This document shows positions 31,903 to 41,538 of a DNA stretch of 64,000 nt, piece after piece (the stretch's first letter is position 1; the number at the start of each line of letters is the position of its first letter). The notes below the pieces were generated by a model. The model was not told the origin of the DNA and searched no databases. It worked only from the letters and a program-made list of their open reading frames with translations. The stretch spans positions 1 through 64,000 of the forward strand of contig NZ_ANAM01000006.1 of assembly GCF_000330705.1 (NCBI RefSeq), given 5' to 3'. Source of the stretch: Salinicoccus carnicancri Crm. Lineage in GTDB: Bacteria > Bacillota > Bacilli > Staphylococcales > Salinicoccaceae. The position numbers and the translations under genes were made by a program.

Positions 31903-32625
31903 GTGAAAGCAAAATTTTTGATATTCGCATCCGTCTTTTTATGCAGTTGCGGCCAGGGTGAGGGACAGGAAATTAAACAGGGGAGCCACAAGGCCAATCC
32001 GCCTGCACTTACCACGATGGATAATTACAGTCTGCCGACGGATACCGCCGACAGCCGGGAAACGATGTCTGACAGCGGACACCCGGAACTGAAGACGGCC
32101 GGTTTGGACGGGAAGCATGCCGGTACACCGATGAATGCATCAGACGGTGCCGGAGCGGCCGATATGGAAGAACTGGCGAGCACAGTGAACGGCATCCAGT
32201 CGGATATTACAGCAATATGGAACAACGTGTTCATCCCGATGTATCAGCAGTATAATTCTGACGGCATAAGCAGGGACAGAGTGGCAGGTGAACTCGAAAC
32301 CCTGCATGGGGAATATGATGAGCTCGAGGAGCGGGTGAATAACATAAAAGTCGCAGATGCATTTTCCCCAGAACACAAGGAAGAGATGGAAGAAATGAAA
32401 TCGGATCTGGCACTCGCAATCTCCAACAGGACACTCGCATTGATAGAATTCAAACTGATGAACACTTCTGGGGACACCCGGATGCATTCAGAACTCCTTG
32501 AAATACATACGGAAAACAGCCGTAAATATATGAGCAGTGCAGCAATCCATATGAAAACGCTGGAAGAGCTGCCCGCAGAAGGCAATTCCGCATCCGGGGG
32601 AAAACCCGCAGCTACAAGCAGATGA
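31903..32625 (+). CDS. Putative lipoprotein of unknown function
   Basis: A 240-residue protein from GTG 31903 with GGGAG upstream. KAKFLIFASVFLCSCGQGEG is a short signal with lipobox LCSC. A low-complexity, polar linker (to about residue 85) leads to a helical domain (residues about 90-225) rich in Glu, Leu and Met with heptad character. An earlier in-frame ATG gives no signal peptide. It probably sits on the outer face of the membrane. Role unknown. Confidence 0.65.
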   Translation: MKAKFLIFASVFLCSCGQGEGQEIKQGSHKANPPALTTMDNYSLPTDTADSRETMSDSGHPELKTAGLDGKHAGTPMNASDGAGAADMEELASTVNGIQSDITAIWNNVFIPMYQQYNSDGISRDRVAGELETLHGEYDELEERVNNIKVADAFSPEHKEEMEEMKSDLALAISNRTLALIEFKLMNTSGDTRMHSELLEIHTENSRKYMSSAAIHMKTLEELPAEGNSASGGKPAATSR

Positions 32626-32629
32626 CAGT

Positions 32630-32662
32630 CTCAGGCCGCCCGTAAATGGCGGCCTGTTTTTA
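32630..32662 (+). terminator. Terminator after the lipoprotein gene
   Basis: CAGGCCGCC and GGCGGCCTG form a 9-bp stem followed by TTTTTAT. Confidence 0.8.
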
Positions 32663-32819
32663 TGAAATCACAGAATGGAAAATTCAGATATTTTACCATA
32701 CCCAGTATCTGTTAATGTATACTGGATGTATGGTGTGTTGAAAAACGGCAGGTTTGCAGACAGTGGAAAAATGAGAATAAAACATAAAATGATGACCCGT
32801 ATACAAAGGAGCAATTGAC

Positions 32820-34445
32820 ATGGACCTGGGATTGATAGAAGACATCAGAAGCAGATCAGAACATGAAGGTGATAAATGGCTTTTCATATCTCTCGGTTTT
32901 CCGGGCAGAAGGGCCCACGTATTCAAACTGAAAAATAACAGTTATCTCATCGCCAAAGTGAAAGATGAGATGAAGAAATTGAAAGACAGCGGCTATGATA
33001 CCGAATGGCTGAGGGTGGACCTGATAACATCAGAGGAGAAAATCAAATTCACAGACTTACATGATGAAATGATAAAGACCAGAAGAAATTATGTAGACTA
33101 CGGGATTGCTTTCGATCCGGACTACAGCCTAGCCTTCCTTCCGGAAGAAATTAACGCAAATGCATTCATCCGTCCGGTGCCGGGCAAAGATCACCGGACC
33201 CTTTTCATGTGCGAACGTAACATAAACACTTATTTGAAAAAGTTCAAGTCGTACCGGGGAATTTATTTTCATAAGAAATATGCAAATAGATCGGTCACCA
33301 AATTTTATACAAAAGGCTATCTGGTAGAGGACGGTAAAATTTACGATCTTATTCCGGACGGTCATATGCACGGCATAAGGAAAATTGGTGCCAACCAATC
33401 AAAATCGGAGTACCGGCGGCTCGTAAAAACTGCGACAAAATATCTGTCGGATCAGCTCAATGAAAATGGCCGCTATGAGTACGGGAAGTTCCCCCATTTC
33501 GATAAGAACATTGGGTTCTACAATATACTGAGACATACATCGAGTACATATTCCCTGCTCGAGGGACTGGAATACCTTAATGATAAGTCGGGGATAGAGT
33601 GGGCAAAAAAATCACTTGATTATCTGCTTGAAAATTATATGCATATCGATCCAGAGGAGAAAGAAGCGGCATATATATTCGACGACACTAAAAACATCAA
33701 TGAAATCAAACTTGGACAGAACGGTGTTGCACTCATTGCCCTGACAAAGTATATGTCCATGACCGGCAGTGAAGAGTACCTGGATGCAGCGAAAAAGATC
33801 GCACGGGGCACGATGCGGATGATAGGGGAAGACGGTGACACGGTACACGTACTCAATTATCCGGAACTCACGGTAAAGGAAGAGAAGCGTGTCATCTATT
33901 ATGATGGTGAAGCGGCATTCGGTCTGATGCGCCTGTATCAGCTCGATCAAAATCCGGAATGGCTCGAATATGTCGAGATACTGTTCAATCATTTCATTGA
34001 AAATGATTACTGGAAATATTCCGATCACTGGCTCAGCTATTGTACTTATGAACTGACAAAAGTAAAACCGGAGGAAAAGTATTTCATCTTCGGCCTGAAG
34101 AACATCTCCAAGCGGTTGAATTATATATATCAGAGGGAGACTACCTTCCCGACATTCCTGGAGATGCTGATGGCTGGGTATAAGATGGTGGAACTGATGA
34201 AAGAAAAAGGCAAACAGCATATCGTAGGTGAATATCTCGATGAAGAAAAATTCAATGAGACAATTGAAAAACGCGTGGATTACCAGCGTACAGGATACTT
34301 CTATCCAGAGGTGGCGATGTATTTCAAAAATCCGGGCAGCATCCTCGGCAGCTTCTTCATAAAGCACCATGGCTACAGAGTCCGTATAGATGATGTCCAG
34401 CACTATATCTCAGGTTACATACAATACCTCGAGAACTACAAATGA
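32820..34445 (+). CDS. Hypothetical protein with alpha/alpha-toroid-like C-terminal domain
   Basis: A 541-residue soluble protein. The N-terminal 200 residues are mixed alpha/beta (KWLFISLGFPGRRAHVFKLK, then FMCERNINTYLKKFKSYRGI). From about residue 210 repeated helix pairs with aromatic and Gly motifs (YEYGKFPHFDKNIGFYNILR, GQNGVALIALTKYM, YYDGEAAFGLMRLYQ) suggest a six-hairpin (alpha/alpha) toroid, as in glycosidases and epimerases acting on polysaccharides. It precedes the gene of a large wall-anchored surface protein, so a role in cell-envelope glycans is plausible. I do not recognise the exact family. Confidence 0.5.
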   Translation: MDLGLIEDIRSRSEHEGDKWLFISLGFPGRRAHVFKLKNNSYLIAKVKDEMKKLKDSGYDTEWLRVDLITSEEKIKFTDLHDEMIKTRRNYVDYGIAFDPDYSLAFLPEEINANAFIRPVPGKDHRTLFMCERNINTYLKKFKSYRGIYFHKKYANRSVTKFYTKGYLVEDGKIYDLIPDGHMHGIRKIGANQSKSEYRRLVKTATKYLSDQLNENGRYEYGKFPHFDKNIGFYNILRHTSSTYSLLEGLEYLNDKSGIEWAKKSLDYLLENYMHIDPEEKEAAYIFDDTKNINEIKLGQNGVALIALTKYMSMTGSEEYLDAAKKIARGTMRMIGEDGDTVHVLNYPELTVKEEKRVIYYDGEAAFGLMRLYQLDQNPEWLEYVEILFNHFIENDYWKYSDHWLSYCTYELTKVKPEEKYFIFGLKNISKRLNYIYQRETTFPTFLEMLMAGYKMVELMKEKGKQHIVGEYLDEEKFNETIEKRVDYQRTGYFYPEVAMYFKNPGSILGSFFIKHHGYRVRIDDVQHYISGYIQYLENYK

Positions 34446-34513
34446 TTAAAAAAGATGTAAAATTCTGTTTTTAGCGTTTCTTTTCCTTACATGCTTTGAT
34501 AATATATGAATTA

Positions 34514-34547
34514 GGTGACAAAAGATCAACATTTTGTCACCTTTTTT
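34514..34547 (+). terminator. Terminator between the toroid-like and surface-protein genes
   Basis: GGTGACAAAA and TTTTGTCACC form a perfect 10-bp stem with loop GATCAACA and six T. No good promoter is seen in the 47 bases between it and the start of the surface-protein gene, so it may also act as an attenuator. Confidence 0.75.
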
Positions 34548-34594
34548 AGAATCATCTGCATCAGAAAGTTTTGACAAAACGGAGGAGGAAGGAA

Positions 34595-36760
34595 ATGTCG
34601 AGTAAGAACAGGAAGAAATCTCTTAGAAATTACGATTACAAGAAGGCATTCAAACGCAAATCCGAACACTCTTTGATGAAAAAAGTAGGTATGTCTGTCA
34701 TAGCGGCCAATCTCATGGTTGGACCTGTCGGCTCATACATATCAAATACCGGCGGGGTTAATTATCTGCCACAGGAAAACGTAGCAGAAGCGGCGTCACT
34801 GGCAGAAGTGCAGCTGCTGACAGATGTGACAATCGACGCAGAGCGCAATGACCCGGCAGCCGGAGAACCGTATAATTTGAATCTTAATCTGAATGGAACG
34901 GGTCTGGCGGATGCAGAGCTGGTCAGCCCCGATAGAACCGTCGTATTCCATGCGCCGGAATTGGCCGGTCAGCTGCAGCATAGTGGGGGTACTGCGACTG
35001 TGCAGGTGGATATACTGCCGATCAATCTCGAAGAGGATCTGCCAACTTTATATGGTCTTATCAATCCAATCACCGACACTTTGACTACTTCTATAACTAC
35101 TATTACAAGTCTTTTAGCAGCAAATCCCTTAGTTACCTTAAATGGGATTGATGAATTAAATGAATCACTCGATGCTCTGAATAATTTGGATGACTCACTG
35201 GATAATTTATTGTCATATGAAGATAACGTAGAATACACAGTTGGTCCGGATGGAGAGATAGTTGTATCATTTAGCGATGGTTTAGGAAACCATCTCGATA
35301 CTGCTGTCAATGATTTAGTTCTACAACTATTGAATGATGTAGTTGATGCCATTGGCAACTTAAATGCAACCGGGGTAGGCAGCGGCATACTTAATCCAGT
35401 GCTAGACACTTTAAGTGGGCTGGTGGATAGCACTGTCCTTCCATTAGTAAATCAGATCACTACTGGGACCGTTGATCTAACTTCTGATTTAGCAAGTGTA
35501 CAGGTTATCGGGAACACCAATGTTAACCTGGATGTACTTGTAAATAACCCGCCCGGTGATGTAGAAGGGACGACGCCCGTCCTGGGTGCCGGTATCCAGG
35601 ACTCTGTGATTGATGCTGCATTGCTCAACTCTTTACAGAGCCAGGATACAGTGACCTTCCCCGAGCAAGCCGATGATGTTGCTCCGGTCCTGGACCCTGC
35701 AACAATTGAAGGCACATCTGAGACAGGCTATACCGTTTCAGGTACAGGCGAAGAACCGGGGGATACAGTCAATGTCACCAATGCGGACGGTACGAATGTT
35801 GGCACAGGCACCATTGATGCGGAAGGCAACTATTCAATTGCTTTGACTGAAGCCGTATCGCCGAATGAAGTCCTGGATGTCCAGGCCATTGATGAGGCGG
35901 GAAATGAAAGTAACACCGTCCAGGTTACTGTACCGGATGATCCGGATGCGACAGCGCCTGTGCTGGATTCAGTAGATATTGAAGGCACATCTGAGACAGG
36001 CTATACCGTTTCAGGTACAGGCGAAGAACCGGGGGATACAGTCAATGTCACCAATGCGGACGGTACGAATGTTGGTACAGGCACCATTGATGCGGAAGGC
36101 AACTATTCAGTTGAATTGACAGGCGAAGTGACGCCGGGTGAACCATTGAGTGTCCAGGCAGTAGACGAAGCGGGCAATACTAGTGATTCACTCGAAGTTG
36201 TAGTCCCGGATGATCCGGACGCGACTGCACCTGTTCTTGGGTCAGCGGAAATTGATGGGAACACTGTAGATGGTTATACCGTTTCCGGTGATGCACAGGA
36301 GCCGGGCGATACGGTCAACGTATTTGACTCAGAAGGGAATCCAGTAGGCACTGCAGATATTGATGAAAATGGACTATATAATGTTGATATTCCTTCTGGA
36401 ACTGTTGAAATTGGGGAAGAACTTACAGTAATTGCTGTAGATGAAGCAGGAAACGAAAGTGACCCGCTAGCTGTTATTGTACCTGAAGACGATGATGACA
36501 CCGACGCCGATGCCGACGCAGATGCCGACGCTGACGCCGACGCAGATGCTGACGCAGATGCCGACGCAGATGCTGACGCCGACGCCGACGCGGATGCGGA
36601 CGCTGACGCCGATGCCGACGCCGACGCCGATGCGGATGCGGATGCTGACGCTGATGCGGATGCTGACGCCGATGCAGATGCGGACGCTGATGCCGATGCC
36701 GATTCCGACGCCGATGCCGATTCCGACGCGGATGCCGACGCGGATGCCGACGCCGACTGA
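34595..36760 (+). pseudogene. Wall-anchored Asp-Ala-repeat surface protein, N-terminal part before frameshift
   Basis: Start ATG 34595 with GGAGGAGGAAGG. The protein begins with a long basic leader and a hydrophobic core (KKVGMSVIAANLMVGPVGSY), cleaved perhaps after VAEA near residue 57. A non-repetitive A-domain-like region follows to about residue 365. Then come three Ig-like repeats (VDIEGTSETGYTVSGTGEEP type) and the first Asp-Ala tract. The frame stops at TGA 36758-36760 inside the tract. The rest of the protein, with the LPNTG anchor, is in the next frame. As read, this part would be secreted but not anchored. A two-base loss in the repeat, or an assembly error, would explain it. Confidence 0.75.
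35680..36486 (+). repeat. Three tandem Ig-like repeats in the surface protein
   Basis: Three units of about 88 residues, each ending in a VDEAGN(E/T)S-type motif followed by VxVPDD. Units 1 and 2 are almost identical over some 45 codons at DNA level (35708-35838 and 35984-36114); unit 3 is diverged. Domain type is that of Big_6-like bacterial Ig folds. Further single copies follow near 37155 and 38310-38850. Confidence 0.7.
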
Positions 36761-37126
36761 TGCGGACGCTGACGCCGACGCGGATGCTGATGCGGACGCT
36801 GATGCGGATGCTGACGCCGATGCTGACGCCGACGCTGACGCCGATGCCGACGCCGACGCCGATGCGGATGCGGATGCTGACGCGGATGCGGACGCTGATG
36901 CGGATGCTGACGCCGATGCAGATGCGGACGCTGATGCCGATGCCGATTCCGACGCCGATGCCGATGCCGACGCCGATGCGGATGCGGATGCTGACGCCGA
37001 TGCCGATGCCGACGCCGATGCGGATGCGGATGCTGACGCCGATGCGGATGCCGACGCTGACGCTGATGCGGATGCGGATGCCGACGCTGACGCCGACGCT
37101 GACGCTGATGCCGACGCTGATGCGGA
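36503..37126 (+). repeat. Asp-Ala repeat tract 1
   Basis: About 104 units of Asp-Ala written with GAY-GCN codons, with varied third bases and occasional Asp-Ser. Like the Ser-Asp tracts of Sdr proteins it would be an extended wall-spanning stalk. The frame changes at 36758-36761. Confidence 0.9.
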
Positions 37127-39029
37127 TAGTGACGGCGATCAGGATGTTGTACCGGAACTATCAGATGTAAATATTGATGGTGACTATGTAGCTGGATACA
37201 ATATCACAGGGCAGACTGAACCTGGTCAAACTCTTATATTCACTAATGAAGAAAATGAAGAAATCGCACAGCTTGTAGCGGATGAAAATGGCAGTTTCAC
37301 TCAGTACTTCACCAGGGATGAAGTTAATGAAGATGAAAATATCACTGTTGTATCTGTAAATGAGGATGGAGCAGAAAGTGAGCCGGCAGTCGTAAAAGTC
37401 CCTGTATCTGTACTTGAAGCTCCTGTTTCTGAAGACATTTATGAAGATGAAACAGTTATCGAAGGAGAAGGCATAGCTGGTTCTGAAGTTACAGCATATG
37501 TAGATGGTAATGAAGTTGGATCAAGCTCTGTATCTCAACCGATGTCACTATTCAGTACCATCGTGCAAATTGAAAATGATGGAGCTTTCACTATTGAGTT
37601 AGATGACACACTTCCCGTAGGAACAGAAATTACTCTGGCTCAAATGCTTGATGGAAAAGTGAGTGAAACATCGATAATAACAGTTCTACCATTAGATGAT
37701 ACTGACGCCGATGCGGATGCTGACGCCGATGCGGATGCGGATGCCGATGCAGATGCTGACGCCGACGCGGATGCCGATGCTGATGCGGACGCTGATGCTG
37801 ATGCGGACGCGGATGCGGATGCTGATGCCGACGCCGACGCGGATGCGGATGCTGATGCGGACGCTGATGCGGATGCGGATGCCGACGCCGACGCGGATGC
37901 GGACGCAGATGCCGACGCGGATGCGGACGCTGATGCGGATGCGGACGCCGATGCGGACGCTGATGCGGATGCGGATGCGGACGCTGATGCCGATGCTGAT
38001 GCCGACGCGGATGCTGATGCCGATGCGGATGCTGACGCCGACGCGGATGCTGATGCCGATGCGGATGCTGACGCGGATGCTGATGCGGATGCTGATGCCG
38101 ATGCGGATGCGGACGCCGATGCTGATGCCGACGCGGATGCGGATGCCGATGCTGATGCGGACGCGGATGCCGACGCTGATGCAGATGCCGACGCGGATGC
38201 TGATGCCGATGCGGATGCTGACGCCGACGCGGATGCTGATGCTGACGCCGATGCGGACGCTGACGCTGATGCCGATGCCGACTCAGATGATCAAGAGGAT
38301 ACAACTCCGCCTGAACTTGGCGATGTGGGCATTGATGGCAACGAAACGGATGGCTATGAGGTTTCCGGATCTACTGAACCTGCATCTGCGGTTACAGTGA
38401 CTGACGCTGATGGTAATGTTGTGGGTACTGGGACTGCTGATGATGAGGGTAACTTCTCAGTTGGTGTTTCTGCCGACGATGTGGATCCTGGTGAGGATCT
38501 GTCAGTGACAGCTTCTGATGATGCCGGCAACGAAAGTGATCCGGCGGTCGTAACTGTACCTTCCGGAGGTGAAGGTGATGGTATTGATACTACTGGACCT
38601 GTTCTCGGGAATATTGGCATCACAGGTGATTCTTCATCCGGCTACACGGTAACGGGTGAAGTGAATGAGCCGGGTGTCGTGTCAATCTACGATGCTGATG
38701 GTAATCTGATTGCTGAAGCTGAAACAGGCGAAGATGGTACTTTCCAAGCTGATATCGGAAGTGATGCAGTGTCTCCTGGAGATTTACTGACAGTGGCAGC
38801 TGAAGATGAAGCTGGAAATACAGGACAGACTGCCGATGTGACGGTTCCCGGTGATGAAGCTGGAGCTGGAACTGACGGTGATCAGGTTGATGATGAGTCA
38901 ACTGCTGCCGCTGGTTCTGATTCCCTGCCGAATACAGGGGTTCCTGCAGCTCCAATCGGGGCAGCAGCAGCGCTTCTGCTTGTGGCGGGTACAGTGCTCA
39001 CATTCTTCAGAAGAAAACCGAATAAATAA
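36759..39029 (+). pseudogene. Wall-anchored Asp-Ala-repeat surface protein, C-terminal part after frameshift
   Basis: In frame 3 the Asp-Ala tract continues to 37126. A 190-residue region with Ig-like character follows (VNIDGDYVAGYNITGQTEPG), then a second Asp-Ala tract and two more Ig-like units. The sorting signal is LPNTG, a hydrophobic stretch (AAAALLLVAGTVLTFF) and RRKPNK. Sortase A would join the Thr to the peptidoglycan. No start signal belongs to this part, so it is the second half of the gene beginning at 34595. Upstream frame-3 sequence from 36477 is a shadow. Confidence 0.8.
37704..38279 (+). repeat. Asp-Ala repeat tract 2
   Basis: About 96 Asp-Ala units in one unbroken frame, richer in GATGCG codons than tract 1. 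Confidence 0.9.
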
Positions 39030-39042
39030 TCAAGGACAATTT

Positions 39043-39073
39043 TACAGCGGCCGTTTTGGCCGCTGTATTTTTA
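39043..39073 (+). terminator. Terminator after the surface-protein gene
   Basis: ACAGCGGCC and GGCCGCTGT with loop GTTTT, then ATTTTTAT. Confidence 0.8.
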
Positions 39074-39151
39074 TGTCCAACATTTCCCCATTATAAATAC
39101 CCGGTCTCTGTTGAAACCGGGCATGGGGTAGTGTAATCATTTTAATGAATA

Positions 39152-39376
39152 TTATTTGTTTTCTTCTTCGTCGTTTTCGTCGCCACCCAATTTATCCATG
39201 GCGCTGTCGCCCTTTTCTTTGGCGCTGTTCCATTTTTCATTGTCGCCAAGGTGTTCATCACCATGTTCTTTTGCTGTGTCCCAGCCCTGCTGGACATCTT
39301 CTTTGCTTGTGTTGTCTTTGAGTTCGTTAACCTTGTCTTTTGCCTTGTCAAATAGTCCTTTTTTTTCTTCTGCCAT
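39152..39376 (-). CDS. Small hydrophilic stress protein (LEA/CsbD-like character)
   Basis: A 74-residue protein; ATG 39374-39376 (MAEEKKGLF) with AAAGGAG. Very hydrophilic, with repeated Lys/Asp/Glu helices (FDKAKDKVNELKDN, WDTAKEHGDE, SAKEKGDSAM) as in LEA-like and CsbD-like proteins. A SigB-type promoter is present at 39412-39438. Probably made under salt, ethanol or stationary-phase stress. Confidence 0.65.
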   Translation of the reverse strand: MAEEKKGLFDKAKDKVNELKDNTSKEDVQQGWDTAKEHGDEHLGDNEKWNSAKEKGDSAMDKLGGDENDEEENK

Positions 39377-39411
39377 GTTAAACATCTCCTTTTAATGAGT
39401 GATGTTTTTCC

Positions 39412-39438
39412 TTACCCTATCTATACAAGCAGTCAAAC
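39412..39438 (-). promoter_or_regulatory. SigB-type promoter
   Basis: Minus strand GTTTGA, 15 bases, GGGTAA, close to the GTTTAA/GGGTAT consensus. Confidence 0.6.
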
Positions 39439-39566
39439 ATGATATTCGAACTTTCATGTTTTTTGAGGTTCCTGGCTGCAGTACCAGGTCTGTCTGCATA
39501 TACTTGGTTGAACTGGTTATCGACTGTTTTTCCTGGGCTTTCACTTTCAACTGTATCTCTGTCCGG

Positions 39567-39746
39567 TCATTTCTCTCTGAACATGTCTTTTCCTTTTTCC
39601 TTGATATCTTTTGCGGCATTTTTCACTTTGCCTTCTGTCTCCTGGCGCTTTCCTTCATTTTTGGTCTTTTCATCATCCAGTGCATCACCGGCAGCCTTTT
39701 TCGCTTTGCCGATGAATTCATCTTTCTTGCCATTATCCCCAGTCAT
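39567..39746 (-). CDS. csbD: CsbD-family stress protein
   Basis: A 59-residue protein; ATG 39744-39746 with GAGGTG upstream. KKDEFIGKAKKAAGDALDDE and GKRQETEGKVKNAAKDIKEK are the typical CsbD pattern. It follows the 39781 gene by 34 bases and is probably expressed from the same SigB-type promoter at 40023-40047. Confidence 0.75.
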   Translation of the reverse strand: MTGDNGKKDEFIGKAKKAAGDALDDEKTKNEGKRQETEGKVKNAAKDIKEKGKDMFREK

Positions 39747-39780
39747 TTCATTTCACCTCATTTTCGATTCCTTTTCCATT

Positions 39781-39996
39781 TTATCTGTTGCCTGAATCAT
39801 GACGGTTGTCGTGGAATACGCTTTTGTCGGTTTCTTCATCGTAATAGTATTCCTTGCCGAGTCTGTTGTAGTCATCGAGATGATCCTGTTCCCTGTCTTC
39901 ATATCCGTAGTCGTCTTCCTTATCTCTGTACTGGTATTCTTTCGGCAGGTCTTCCTGCCGTTTGGCGGGTTCGTCTTTCCTGTCCTTTGCTGCCAT
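39781..39996 (-). CDS. Small hydrophilic protein, first gene of a SigB-type operon
   Basis: A 71-residue protein; ATG 39994-39996 with AAGGAGC. It is rich in Asp, Tyr, Arg and Lys (YQYRDKEDDYGYEDREQDHL), with no hydrophobic core, and probably unstructured. The promoter upstream has GTTTCA-N13-GGGTAA. Family unknown; a general stress role is inferred from promoter and neighbours. Confidence 0.6.
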   Translation of the reverse strand: MAAKDRKDEPAKRQEDLPKEYQYRDKEDDYGYEDREQDHLDDYNRLGKEYYYDEETDKSVFHDNRHDSGNR

Positions 39997-40022
39997 ATCA
40001 ACCAGCTCCTTATATAGATAAA

Positions 40023-40047
40023 TTACCCGGCTGATTCTGCATGAAAC
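40023..40047 (-). promoter_or_regulatory. SigB-type promoter
   Basis: Minus strand GTTTCA, 13 bases, GGGTAA, ahead of the 39996 start. Confidence 0.6.
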
Positions 40048-40091
40048 ATGGAGTGGCGGGGTAGAGTGCTGTAAAGACGAGGTGGTATTGT

Positions 40092-40547
40092 ATGTATTTC
40101 ATCAATGGCAAATTTAACAGTACGTTCCGGGATTATGACCTGTATAAGAAGCTCGGGATTATCAGTGTGAGCGGAAAGAGCAATATACATGACATAATGG
40201 GAATCGCAAAAGGGGAGATCATCGCACTTTATTCCACCAGATACGGTTACCTTGGCGCCGGCAGGGTCAAGGCGTCTGCGGTACCGCTTGAAACGATTGA
40301 AATGCACCAGGGAGGGCTCATGATCGACCGGGACGAGTACCCGTTCAGGGAAATCATGAGAATCAACCCTCATTTCGGCAGTGAGGAATATGTCCTCAGG
40401 GTGGACTGGCTGGCACTGGTTCCGGAGCTTGATGACGGTCTGTTGGACGATGGACTTTTTGTCGGCGGCAAACCGGTCGAGAAGATTGAAGATGAACGGA
40501 CCAGGGCCTGGGTCATAGATACATTCAAACTGGATGTGGAAGTATAA
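40092..40547 (+). CDS. Hypothetical protein, possibly PUA/EVE-like fold
   Basis: A 151-residue protein; ATG 40092 with GAGGTGG. The stretch KGEIIALYSTRYGYLGAGRV, followed by strands with RDEYPFREIMRINP, resembles EVE or PUA-like domains that bind modified bases in nucleic acids. The match is by pattern only. Single gene, convergent with the LexA-controlled 40570 gene. Confidence 0.4.
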   Translation: MYFINGKFNSTFRDYDLYKKLGIISVSGKSNIHDIMGIAKGEIIALYSTRYGYLGAGRVKASAVPLETIEMHQGGLMIDRDEYPFREIMRINPHFGSEEYVLRVDWLALVPELDDGLLDDGLFVGGKPVEKIEDERTRAWVIDTFKLDVEV

Positions 40548-40569
40548 AAAAAGACCCTTGCGGGCCAGT

Positions 40570-40809
40570 TTAGGAAGCTTTCTGTGAGAGCTTCCGGTCA
40601 CCATCTGCGGTGAGTTCGATGTTGCTGTAGTAGAAATCGTATGCGAATGGTGTAAGTACGATCAGACCTTTTTGTTCCATCATCTTCATATGGAAATCGA
40701 CGGTTCTGATATCGTATTCGGACATGCTTGTATTTGGATAGTCGAACACATCGTGTTTGACGTTGTATAGAATCTTGTATTCAAGTTCCTCATCATATGA
40801 GAATTGCAT
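40570..40809 (-). CDS. Small winged-helix-like protein under LexA control
   Basis: A 79-residue protein; ATG 40807-40809 with GGAGTG. The C-terminal part (VDFHMKMMEQKGLIVLTPFA, then a beta wing and IELTADGDRKL) resembles DUF2513-type winged helices found near phage and SOS functions. The promoter is perfect SigA (TTGACA-N17-TATAAT) with a LexA box in the spacer, so induction by DNA damage is very likely. Its target is unknown. Confidence 0.6.
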   Translation of the reverse strand: MQFSYDEELEYKILYNVKHDVFDYPNTSMSEYDIRTVDFHMKMMEQKGLIVLTPFAYDFYYSNIELTADGDRKLSQKAS

Positions 40810-40829
40810 ATCATCACTCCTGCCATACA

Positions 40830-40858
40830 ATTATAAGAACGCCTGTTCGTTTTGTCAA
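40830..40858 (-). promoter_or_regulatory. SigA promoter with LexA box in the spacer
   Basis: Minus strand TTGACA (40853-40858), 17 bases, TATAAT (40830-40835). The spacer contains CGAACAGGCGTTCT (40836-40849), one base from the Gram-positive LexA consensus. Confidence 0.8.
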
Positions 40859-40973
40859 ATGACCTTATATGTCTTTTTCATATAAAATGTCCGCGGAATG
40901 TTTAGGAATTGACGGTACGTGGAAGATATAGTGTGTAGAAAGAATAAGGACATTTCCAAAGGAGAGATGTATT

Positions 40974-41486
40974 GTGGCAAAAAAAGTAGCAGTAATCATG
41001 ACGGATATGGTTGAAGATGTAGAATATACAAGCCCGGTGGAGGCACTTGAAGCCGAAGGGCATGAAGTTGAAGTCATCTCCACCGAAGCCGGTGAAATCG
41101 AAGGCAAACAGGGCGGCAAATTCAAAGCCGACAAATCTATCGCCGACGTAAATGCGGACGATTATGATGCGATTCTGATTCCGGGCGGATTCTCACCGGA
41201 TCTTCTGCGCTCAGATGAAGAGGGACGTTTCGGCAAGTTTGCAGCGAACTTCCTGCAGAATGATAAACCAACGTTCGCAATCTGTCACGGCCCGCAGGTG
41301 TTGATTGATACGGATCTGGTGAATGACCGTAACATGACCGCGTTCCGTTCGGTGAGGAAGGACCTTGAAAACGCCGGAGCGAAAGTACAGGATGCATCTG
41401 TCGTTGTCTGCAGCAATCTTGTAACCAGCCGTACGCCTGATGACCTTCCGGACTTCAATGCTGAAATCAAAAATCAGCTTGCATAA
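40974..41486 (+). CDS. DJ-1/PfpI-family protein
   Basis: A 170-residue protein from GTG 40974 with GGAGAG. The nucleophile elbow AICHGPQ (Cys about residue 104) and [10 protein letters not shown] with YTSPVEAL are typical of the YraA/PfpI group (general stress protein 18 type). Members act as glyoxalase/deglycase or chaperone-like proteins against carbonyl damage; claims of protease activity are for archaeal PfpI. Confidence 0.8.
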   Translation: MAKKVAVIMTDMVEDVEYTSPVEALEAEGHEVEVISTEAGEIEGKQGGKFKADKSIADVNADDYDAILIPGGFSPDLLRSDEEGRFGKFAANFLQNDKPTFAICHGPQVLIDTDLVNDRNMTAFRSVRKDLENAGAKVQDASVVVCSNLVTSRTPDDLPDFNAEIKNQLA

Positions 41487-41498
41487 AAATGAACGACA

Positions 41499-41537
41499 GA
41501 AACCGCAGCGGAATCCCCGCTGCGGTTTCTTTTTTGC
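41499..41537 (+). terminator. Terminator after the PfpI gene
   Basis: GAAACCGCAGCGG and CCGCTGCGGTTTC, then TTTTTTGC. Confidence 0.85.
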
Positions 41538-41538
41538 A

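Noticed and set aside
36477..37170. Met/Thr/Pro-rich and other long frames inside the Asp-Ala tracts, on both strands
   Set aside because: The period-6 repeat keeps all frames open; the His/Arg-rich minus frame at 37630-38304 is the same effect.
36503..38279. CRISPR-like array
   Set aside because: The repeats are coding Asp-Ala units of 6 bases with no spacers, and there are no cas genes.
39399..40034. Long plus-strand frame of 211 codons
   Set aside because: It is antisense to two minus-strand stress genes with good ribosome binding sites and SigB promoters, and its protein is of unlikely Phe/Cys-rich composition.
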